Positions 7,063 to 12,636 of a DNA stretch of 26,391 nt are shown here, in pieces; the first letter of the stretch is position 1, and each line of letters begins with the position of its first letter. Source of the DNA: a virus; the IMG/VR virus record IMGVR_UViG_3300042542_003580, positions 1 through 26,391 of that record. One strand, 5' to 3'. The notes below the pieces were generated by a model. That model did no database searches. It was not told where the DNA came from and saw nothing but the letters and a program-made list of their open reading frames with translations. The position numbers were made by a program, and so were the translations under genes.

Positions 7063-7336
7063 CGGCCACCTTCCAGAGCAGGTTGATGCTGGGCGGCTTC
7101 TCGCCCCTCGCGTTCTCGGCGAGCTCTGCCGCCTCGGCGAAGGTGTTAGTCACCCCGAGCCACCGCGGGATCACCCGCCCGTCGGCTCCCATCCGCCAGA
7201 CTACATACTCGACCTTATCTCCAACCCGCTGCCCCCGGATACAGAACCGGCCATCCGTTGACGCCTTATCCCAGAACGGGTCATCCATCCACTCGAGCGG
7301 CCCGGTATGGTTGAGGTCAATCTTCTGCTGGCTCAC
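7046..7336 (-). CDS. Hypothetical protein (96 aa)
   Basis: A mixed alpha/beta protein starting VSQQKIDLNHTGPLEWMDD, with IRGQRVGDKVEYVVWR in the middle and a helical AEAAELAENARGEK near the end. I chose the GTG at 7336, which overlaps the upstream stop as GTGA and has AGGTGG five bases before it; a second GTG at 7345 is also possible. No family is recognised. It is one of three small unknown genes between the primase-helicase and the nuclease. Confidence 0.6.
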   Translation of the reverse strand: MSQQKIDLNHTGPLEWMDDPFWDKASTDGRFCIRGQRVGDKVEYVVWRMGADGRVIPRWLGVTNTFAEAAELAENARGEKPPSINLLWKVADEKGR

Positions 7337-7638
7337 GCCGGCCACCTAGGGTCGGTGCCGACCTCGCCCTTGGCGTCCTGGTAATGGACGACCTTGGCCC
7401 CGAAGTGGGCTTGGAAGGTCTTGAGCACCCGGAACCCCTCCTCACCCAGCCCGTCGACCATCCTCCGGCCGAAGGCCGTGTCTGTCTTGGCTGGTTCAAG
7501 TTCCAAGGCCGGGTACGGTACAAAAGGTACGAGTCCTAAAGGACTCTCGTACCTTTCGTACCCGGTTCGTACGGTACGAACGGGTACATTTCGTACCTTT
7601 CGTACTTTTCGTACCTGATTCTGTCTCATTTTTGCCAC
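7333..7638 (-). CDS. Hypothetical protein whose N-terminus is encoded by an iteron-like array
   Basis: A 101-residue frame starting at the GTG at 7638, three bases after the helicase stop's start-side neighbourhood, with GGAGGG upstream; an ATG at 7629 is an alternative. The first 35 residues (VAKMRQNQVRKVRKVRN..., VRTVRT, YERYES) are a basic, repetitive peptide translated from the GTAC-rich repeat array at 7513-7615. The rest (for example RRMVDGLGEEGFRVLKTFQAHFG) looks like an ordinary small helical domain. It may be a protein built around a DNA-binding-site array, or a true gene starting further in. No family is recognised. Confidence 0.5.
   Translation of the reverse strand: MAKMRQNQVRKVRKVRNVPVRTVRTGYERYESPLGLVPFVPYPALELEPAKTDTAFGRRMVDGLGEEGFRVLKTFQAHFGAKVVHYQDAKGEVGTDPRWPA
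7513..7615. repeat. Iteron-like array of GTAC-centred repeats
   Basis: GTAC occurs 11 times in about 100 bases. On the plus strand the 9-mer TTTCGTACC/T is found at 7554-7562, 7589-7597, 7598-7606 and 7607-7615 (the last three abut), with TCTCGTACC at 7545-7553 abutting the first. A perfect 8-base inverted repeat, GTTCGTAC-G-GTACGAAC, sits at 7565-7581. A bulged hairpin pairs GGTACGAGTCC (7526-7536) with GGACTCTCGTACC (7541-7553). Both orientations are present. The array lies just downstream of the primase-helicase gene, where plasmid and phage initiators often have iterons. It also fits a transcription-factor operator cluster. Confidence 0.85.
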
Positions 7639-7640
7639 AG

Positions 7641-9695
7641 TTACTTGCCCTCCCTCGACAGTTTGTAGCCCCCGACGGTGCCCGTCATGAAGGGCGAAAA
7701 GGCCAGCGCCTCGGCGGCCGCGTGGGCGGTCGTCTTGCTCATCGCCGCCTCCCTGCCGATCTGTCGCAGGTCCGGCAGCGACCAGATCATCTCCGAGTCG
7801 CTGCCCCTCTGGCGCTCCCTCAGCGCCGTCAACAGCTGCCGCTGTGCCTTGCCCTGCGGCATCGGCTCGCGCTCCTTGCGCCCCGCCGCGGCGGTCTCGC
7901 GCATGACCAGCGACTTGACCCGCTCGCCGTACTTGTCGGCGCGCCCCAGGTCCACCTCGGTGGCCTCGTAGGCGACCGGCGCCATGCTGGCGGTGTCCTT
8001 GAACCGCTCGCGGGTGACGTTCACGACCATCGCCTGGACATCGGGCCGCTCGACGATGTACTCGGCGTCCGGGTTGGCCATGAGCGCCGACGCGCCTCGC
8101 GGGCGCTTGCTGTCGCCGTGGCCTGAGTGCGCCACGAGCAGCACCGTGGCGCCGTACCGCTCCCGCAGCCCGACGGTGAGCTTCGAGAGGTACTCGGCCA
8201 CCTCCTGGTTCGAGTTCTCGTCGAGCCCGGCGGAGAACTTGCTGAAGGTGTCCACGATGATCAGCGCCGGTCGGATGCCGGCCTCGTCGATGCCCTGCTG
8301 GAGCGACCCCATGTCCGCCTCGGCGTTGAGGTTGGCGACCGACTCCAGCGCGAGCAGCCGCAGCTCGCTGAGGGTGCGCCCGTTGCCGTGCTCCTGCATC
8401 CACGCCTCGGCGCGCCGCCCGAGACCTGCGCCCTCGCCTGAGAGGATGACGACCGGGTTGCCGGCGGCGGCTATGCGCATCGCCCAGTCGAGGGCGATGA
8501 AGGACTTGAACGACGCGCGCGGCCCGGCGAGCACGGCGAGCACGTTCGCCTCGAGCACGTTGTGGATCAGCCAGGTAGCCTCGCGCCGCTCGGCGACGAT
8601 CTCTCCGATGGCGCGCAGCGTGAGCCGCCTACCGGGCGTGGCGGCCGCGCCGATCGACAGGAAGGTAGGCTCCGGCTCCCGCGCGCGCTCCATGCCCCTC
8701 GCCTCTGGCACATCGTCGTAGTCGCCGGGCGGCTCGTCCCTGACCGGCGGCCCGATGCGCACCGCCTCTGGCACCGGCACCCAGCCGCCCGCCTTGGCTG
8801 CGCTGAAGAGGCTCCCGAGCGTGACGCCCTTTCCGCGGTCCAGGTGGAAGCTCTGCCAGCGGTACTCCATGTCGGCGCGCCCTGCATAGGACGCCGGCAG
8901 CACGCCGGTGATGCCGCCGCTCGACCACGCATCCCAGAGCTCAAGGCCGTCGTCCGCGCCGCCGCTCGCGTGGTGCAGCGCCATCCCCACCATCAGCCAT
9001 GCGTCGTACCCCTCCGGGTCGATGTGCGCGATCGCCTCGGTGACGCGCGGCAGGTCGCGCTGGAAGTCCTGACTGGTGCCGGGCTTTGGCGGCAGCTTTT
9101 TGGCGACCTCGGCCGGGAGCTCGAGGTCCATCCGGCGCTCGTCGATGAGCCCCGCCGGCAGCGGCTGCGCCTCTTCCATGGGCCCGCTCTGGCCGTAGTG
9201 CAGCGGCCACCATATGACGTACCCGCCCTCGGCCCTGATGTCGAGCCCCTCGCGCTTGACCTTGCCTAGCACGACACTAGCGCCGCCTCGTATTTTTACC
9301 CCGGCGGGTGCCTTGAAGAGGTAATGACGGCCGCCGCTGCCGCCGCCGGTCGCGTGCACCCTGGTCTTGGTGAGCTCGAACTGGTGCTCGCTGATCCAGT
9401 CCTGCGCCGCGCTCGACGCGCTACGGTGGTCGTAGTCGATAACCACCAGCCCGGTGATGGAGCCGGTCGGCACCCCGACCAGCGCCTCCGGGTTCGCCGA
9501 CCACCAGCGCCTAATCTGCTGCTCGTCTTGGGTGGCATCCTTAAAGCCGTTGCGGGTGAGCGGGCTCTTGGCCTTTAGGACGCGCCCGTCCTGGTCTGTC
9601 TGGTCCGCCCTGCGGCACGGAAAGACCGGCGCGCGCTTGGCGAGCTCGAGGACGCGCTCGACGGGCACGACGGCGGTGAGGTCTGGCTTGGTCAT
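7641..9695 (-). CDS. Bifunctional primase-polymerase / RepA-like helicase
   Basis: A 684-residue replication protein. Residues about 14-190 form a Prim-Pol (archaeo-eukaryotic primase) domain with metal ligands in VVIDYDH (Asp87, Asp89), His114 in RVHATGG, SGGRHYLFK (120-128) and GLDIRAEGGYV (150-160, Asp152). Residues about 229-305 (YDAWLMVGMALHH ... SLFSAAKAGGW) match a PriCT-2 type C-terminal primase domain. The last part is a RepA/RecA-type ATPase with Walker A GPRASFKS (391-398), Walker B ALIIVDT (477-483), and VAHSGHGDSKRPRGASAL (521-538). It would prime and unwind phage DNA at an origin. The ATG at 9695 overlaps the upstream stop (ATGA); an extension to 9791 lies in the regulator gene and is not used. 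Confidence 0.9.
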   Translation of the reverse strand: MTKPDLTAVVPVERVLELAKRAPVFPCRRADQTDQDGRVLKAKSPLTRNGFKDATQDEQQIRRWWSANPEALVGVPTGSITGLVVIDYDHRSASSAAQDWISEHQFELTKTRVHATGGGSGGRHYLFKAPAGVKIRGGASVVLGKVKREGLDIRAEGGYVIWWPLHYGQSGPMEEAQPLPAGLIDERRMDLELPAEVAKKLPPKPGTSQDFQRDLPRVTEAIAHIDPEGYDAWLMVGMALHHASGGADDGLELWDAWSSGGITGVLPASYAGRADMEYRWQSFHLDRGKGVTLGSLFSAAKAGGWVPVPEAVRIGPPVRDEPPGDYDDVPEARGMERAREPEPTFLSIGAAATPGRRLTLRAIGEIVAERREATWLIHNVLEANVLAVLAGPRASFKSFIALDWAMRIAAAGNPVVILSGEGAGLGRRAEAWMQEHGNGRTLSELRLLALESVANLNAEADMGSLQQGIDEAGIRPALIIVDTFSKFSAGLDENSNQEVAEYLSKLTVGLRERYGATVLLVAHSGHGDSKRPRGASALMANPDAEYIVERPDVQAMVVNVTRERFKDTASMAPVAYEATEVDLGRADKYGERVKSLVMRETAAAGRKEREPMPQGKAQRQLLTALRERQRGSDSEMIWSLPDLRQIGREAAMSKTTAHAAAEALAFSPFMTGTVGGYKLSREGK

Positions 9696-9904
9696 GGGTA
9701 GATATCCGGCCGCAGGGCCTTGCGTGATACACCGGTTGCGGCCTCTACCGCAAGCACCCGCAGCGCCGGGACGCTGCCGCGCGCGCACCACTTCTGGACG
9801 GCCTGTGGCCTGATCCGTAGGACCTTGGCGAGGGCCGACTGGCCCCCGGCTTTGTCCACGGCGTAGATGATGGCCGCGTGTTGCGGCGTGACTTTCCTGC
9901 TCAT
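9692..9904 (-). CDS. Cro/YdaS-like HTH regulator
   Basis: A 70-residue protein. Residues 20-41 (GGQSALAKVLRIRPQAVQKW) form the helix-turn-helix, and the end, AATGVSRKALRPDIYP, is the signature of the YdaS/Cro-like family. It would bind the divergent region just upstream and control the minus-strand primase operon and perhaps the plus-strand operon. It heads the operon, with its stop overlapping the Prim-Pol start (ATGA). No opposing CI-type repressor or integrase is visible, so a lysogeny switch is not shown. The start at 9904 leaves a short leader. Confidence 0.83.
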   Translation of the reverse strand: MSRKVTPQHAAIIYAVDKAGGQSALAKVLRIRPQAVQKWCARGSVPALRVLAVEAATGVSRKALRPDIYP

Positions 9905-10051
9905 GTTGACATGGTACAACCTTCGGTATAGGCCACGGAAGGGGGTATGAAAATATTTTACACCGGGGGGTTGTAATCCGTTTTCGGCTGTGCCAGTATT
10001 CATTCCACGGGCGGCGATGTTGCCGACCGGAAGTGATAGAAGGAGACGAAC
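9905..10051. promoter_or_regulatory. Divergent promoter/operator region
   Basis: 147 bases between the divergent regulator and plus-strand operons, AT-rich in the middle (AAAATATTTTACA). For the minus strand a possible promoter has -35 TTTTCA (complement of 9948-9953) and -10 TATACC (complement of 9925-9930), spacer 17. On the plus strand TTGACA at 9906-9911 and TATAGG at 9927-9932 have a short 15-base spacer and are weak. A 7-base inverted repeat, TACAACC (9915-9921) and GGTTGTA (9969-9975), overlaps these and is a candidate operator for the Cro-like protein. An AAGGAGA ribosome site precedes the plus-strand gene at 10052. Confidence 0.5.
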
Positions 10052-10258
10052 ATGGAACACTTAGAAGTCAATCACGAGACGATGGTCTCTGCCGAGGTTG
10101 AGATGGTGCTCGAGGGTAAGTATCACGGCAAGTACCGCGTGATCTTCCGCGACCTCGACGCTGACGCCGTAATCGCCGTGCGCATTTACCCGCGCCACAT
10201 GCGCGACGCGGCTATCGCCTATGCCAAGACTCTCGCCACCGGCAAGGTGGCCGCATGA
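10052..10258 (+). CDS. Hypothetical small protein (68 aa)
   Basis: First gene of the plus-strand operon, with an excellent ribosome site (AGAAGGAGACGAAC before ATG). It is acidic and alpha/beta in character: MEHLEVNHETMVSAEVEM, then KYRVIFRDLDADAVIAVRIYP and a helical end with AIAYAKTLATG. No family is recognised. It overlaps the next gene by four bases (ATGA). As the first early gene it could be a small host-takeover protein, but nothing in the sequence shows this. Confidence 0.65.
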   Translation: MEHLEVNHETMVSAEVEMVLEGKYHGKYRVIFRDLDADAVIAVRIYPRHMRDAAIAYAKTLATGKVAA

Positions 10259-10449
10259 CTCCCCTCGAGACCGCCTTCTGCGCAGCCGTCGGGCTTTTGG
10301 CGCTGATTTTCTTCGGCGTCTTGGCGCTCTTCATGTACGCGCGCCCCGCGCCGTGGCCGTGCCTGCGCGACCGCCGCGAGCGGCTGCCGCACCCCAACTG
10401 CCGCGCGCGCGTCGTGCAGCCGGGCAAGTATTCGCGGTGGTTCGTATGA
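10255..10449 (+). CDS. Small single-pass membrane protein (64 aa)
   Basis: Residues about 8-29 (FCAAVGLLALIFFGVLALFMYA) make one strong hydrophobic segment, followed by a basic, Cys-containing C-terminus (RDRRERLPHPNCRARVV). The start overlaps the previous stop (ATGA) and its stop overlaps the next start (ATGA). Function unknown; inner-membrane location is inferred from the hydrophobic segment. Confidence 0.65.
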   Translation: MTPLETAFCAAVGLLALIFFGVLALFMYARPAPWPCLRDRRERLPHPNCRARVVQPGKYSRWFV

Positions 10450-10667
10450 GCGCCCCGGTCGATAACTTCTACAAGAGCCTTGAGCGGACGATGGGTCTGC
10501 GAGTGGACGCCGCGAGCGTCACCGCCCCGACCCGCGCGCGACTCTGCGGCGTCAGCGTCGGCGAGTTGGCGCAGGCGCTGCGGTTCTCGGGGCTTTCAAT
10601 TTTTACGGGCCGCGACGGCGTGGTCGAAGTGCGAAGAGTTGATTCACAACAACAGGAGACGAAGTGA
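10446..10667 (+). CDS. Hypothetical small protein (73 aa)
   Basis: Starts at the ATG at 10446 (MSAPVDNFYKSLERTMGLRV) overlapping the previous stop. The N-terminal part is helical; the middle (CGVSVGELAQALRFSGLSIF) could be a helix-turn-helix-like or winged fold, and the end is GRDGVVEVRRVDSQQQETK. No family is recognised. It lies immediately before the ssDNA-binding-like gene. Confidence 0.6.
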   Translation: MSAPVDNFYKSLERTMGLRVDAASVTAPTRARLCGVSVGELAQALRFSGLSIFTGRDGVVEVRRVDSQQQETK

Positions 10668-11305
10668 TGAGCCTTTACGTTAGCGCCGCCTCTGGCGGCA
10701 GTTTCGAGCCCCGCAAGCCCATCGAGGCGGGTGCATATGCAGCGGTCTGCGACATGGTCGTGGACCTTGGCGTCCAGCCGTCACCCGGCGGCCAGTTTGC
10801 GCCGAAGCGCACGGTGGTGCTGCGGTTCCAGATACCGGAGATTCGGGTTGAGATCACGAAGGACGGCGAGACGAAGAGCCTGCCGGCGGTCATCTCGCGC
10901 ACCGTCGGCCTCTCGCTCAACGAGAAGAGCACGCTCTACGCGCTGCTGACCTCGTGGCGCGGCCGGGCGTTTACGCCGGAGGAACTCAAGAAGTTCGACC
11001 TATCGAAAATCTGCGGCAAGCCGGCGTTCATCAACATCACGCACAGCGTGAAGGGCGACCGCACCTACGCCAACTTGACCAGCATCATGCCGTTGCCGAA
11101 GGCGATCCCGGCGCCGGTGCTCGAGGGCGAGGCGCTGGTGTACTCGACCGACGAGCCGAACGGCGCCCTCTTCGACAAGCTCCCGACGTGGATGCAGGAC
11201 AAGATCGCCGCCCGTATCGTCGACGCGCCGAAGGCGGCCCCGAAGCCTGCCGCCGCGCCCGCGGCGCTGGCGTCGGACTTTGCCGACGACGACCTGGCGT
11301 TCTGA
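10667..11305 (+). CDS. Putative ssDNA-binding replication/recombination protein
   Basis: A 212-residue protein starting MSLYVSAASGGSFEPRK, a start I recognise from a conserved phage protein family near recombination genes. The beta-rich body includes VVLRFQIPEIRVEI and FINITHSVKGDRTYANL. The C-terminus is an Ala/Pro linker followed by ASDFADDDLAF, an acidic tail ending in an aromatic residue as in SSB and T7 gp2.5 proteins, where it recruits partner enzymes. The role would be coating or annealing ssDNA during replication, with the RecB-like nuclease next door. I use the ATG at 10667 (AGGAG eight bases upstream) rather than the GTG three bases earlier. The biochemical role is inferred. Confidence 0.7.
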   Translation: MSLYVSAASGGSFEPRKPIEAGAYAAVCDMVVDLGVQPSPGGQFAPKRTVVLRFQIPEIRVEITKDGETKSLPAVISRTVGLSLNEKSTLYALLTSWRGRAFTPEELKKFDLSKICGKPAFINITHSVKGDRTYANLTSIMPLPKAIPAPVLEGEALVYSTDEPNGALFDKLPTWMQDKIAARIVDAPKAAPKPAAAPAALASDFADDDLAF

Positions 11306-11307
11306 CC

Positions 11308-12015
11308 GTGCCTACACCGAGACAGGGTTATAAGGCAGCCGACGGGAAGAAGATTCCGTCGGTGACAACGGTCCTCAAGATCAAGGACCCCGGCGCGCTC
11401 ATCAACTGGGCGTACAAGCAGGGCCGCGAGCACGGGCTGCTGGAGGGGCAGGGCAAGGACGCGCCGGGCGGTCTCTACGAGGGAAACGACATCCTCGCCA
11501 TCGGGACGTGCGTCCACGCCATGTGCGAGGCCTGGGTGAAGGGCGGGTCTCCGGTGGAGGTGCTCGAGAAGAGCATTGCCGCCGAGACCGTCAGCGACCC
11601 GGTGTCGTTCCGCGCGCGCGCATCGTCGGCGTACTCGGCCTTCGAGTTCTGGTGCAAGGGCACGCAGCTCGAGATCATCGACTGCGAGGTCAAGGTCATC
11701 AGCGAGTCGCACCGGTACGGTGGAACGTTGGATTTTATTGGCAAACTCGACGGCAAGCTCGTGCTCGGGGACTTTAAGACCTCGAACAGCGTCTGGCCGG
11801 AGATGCTGTGTCAGTTGGCGGCGTATGCTAAGGCCTATACGGAGACCACCGGGAACGAGATCGACGGCGGGTACCACCTGCTGCGGTTCAGCAAGGAGAA
11901 CGGTGACTTCGGCCACCACTACTACCCGAGCCTGGACGATGACGCGTGGCCGGCGTTCCTGCACCTGCGGGCGCTGCACGATCTGAACGAGAGGCTCAAG
12001 AAGAGAGCGGCCTGA
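11308..12015 (+). CDS. RecB/Cas4-like PD-(D/E)XK exonuclease
   Basis: A 235-residue nuclease. The family motif order is present: His70 in GTCVHAMCEAW, Asp142 in GGTLDFIGKLDG, the Asp155-x-Lys157 of VLGDFKTS, and the Gln169-x3-Tyr173 motif in CQLAAYAK. These are the metal and catalytic residues of RecB-type nucleases, which resect duplex ends. Paired with the preceding SSB-like gene it suggests a phage end-resection or recombination module. The GTG at 11308 lies two bases after the previous stop; its ribosome site is weak, but no better in-frame start precedes His70. Confidence 0.83.
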   Translation: MPTPRQGYKAADGKKIPSVTTVLKIKDPGALINWAYKQGREHGLLEGQGKDAPGGLYEGNDILAIGTCVHAMCEAWVKGGSPVEVLEKSIAAETVSDPVSFRARASSAYSAFEFWCKGTQLEIIDCEVKVISESHRYGGTLDFIGKLDGKLVLGDFKTSNSVWPEMLCQLAAYAKAYTETTGNEIDGGYHLLRFSKENGDFGHHYYPSLDDDAWPAFLHLRALHDLNERLKKRAA

Positions 12016-12078
12016 TCCACCCTCGAGTCTGGCGATACCCACTTCGGAGCCCGGCCCCGTCCAGACAGCCGGTACCTT

Positions 12079-12636
12079 ATGACGCTACACACACACGCCG
12101 GCCCGCTGCCCACGCATCAATATGTCTGGCTGGACGCCGATGCCATCGGCAAGCACGAGCCGCTGCGGGCGGTCTGGTTTGGGCTCACGAGTTTCCCTGG
12201 GCGCGCCTTCGGGTGCCATGTCTTGCTGGAGTCCGGCGCGGTCTACCGCAACGTGCCGCTGCACCAGCTCGCGTCTCGCAATGATGTCGACGAGCCGTGG
12301 ACGCCGGCGCAGGCCGCGACCTGGGACTGCTACGGGTACCAATTCTCGGCCATCGAATACCCGTTCCTGCAGAGCATGAACTGCCGCGTGCGATTGCAGG
12401 ACAAGTCGGAGCGCCGCGGGATGTACCTTTTTACCGTGGCCCCGGTCGGCGACGCATTCAGCGCAGCGCCAGAGCAGAGCAAGGAGTTTTATTTCATTCA
12501 GCTGGAGAACGGCCGGTTTACGGCGCAGCCGACGAACCATGTGCTCATCGAGGATCGGTCGTTCACGACGGCGCTGGAGTGGCCGAAGTTCCTGCGCCGG
12601 CAGAATGAGTGGCACAGCGCGGAGGATTCAGAGTGA
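12079..12636 (+). CDS. Conserved phage protein of unknown function (185 aa)
   Basis: Soluble, beta-rich. Features: YVWLDADAIG (15-24), AVWFGLTSFPGRAFGCHVLLESGAVYRNVPLHQL (about 31-64), WDCYGYQFSAIEYPFL, GMYLFTVAPVGDAFSAAPEQSKEF and NVLIEDRSFTT-like end. I recognise it as a protein repeatedly found beside phage replication or methylase genes, without a known activity. The start at 12079 lacks a good ribosome site and follows 63 bases with no gene. Its stop overlaps the methyltransferase GTG as GTGA. Confidence 0.65.
   Translation: MTLHTHAGPLPTHQYVWLDADAIGKHEPLRAVWFGLTSFPGRAFGCHVLLESGAVYRNVPLHQLASRNDVDEPWTPAQAATWDCYGYQFSAIEYPFLQSMNCRVRLQDKSERRGMYLFTVAPVGDAFSAAPEQSKEFYFIQLENGRFTAQPTNHVLIEDRSFTTALEWPKFLRRQNEWHSAEDSE

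Noticed and set aside
7513-7615. CRISPR array
   Set aside because: Repeats are 9 bases, partly abutting and in both orientations, with no unique spacers of 25-40 bases.
11065-12042. 325-aa minus-strand frame opposite the SSB-like and nuclease genes
   Set aside because: Opposes two genes with clear motifs and has shadow-type composition and no ribosome site.
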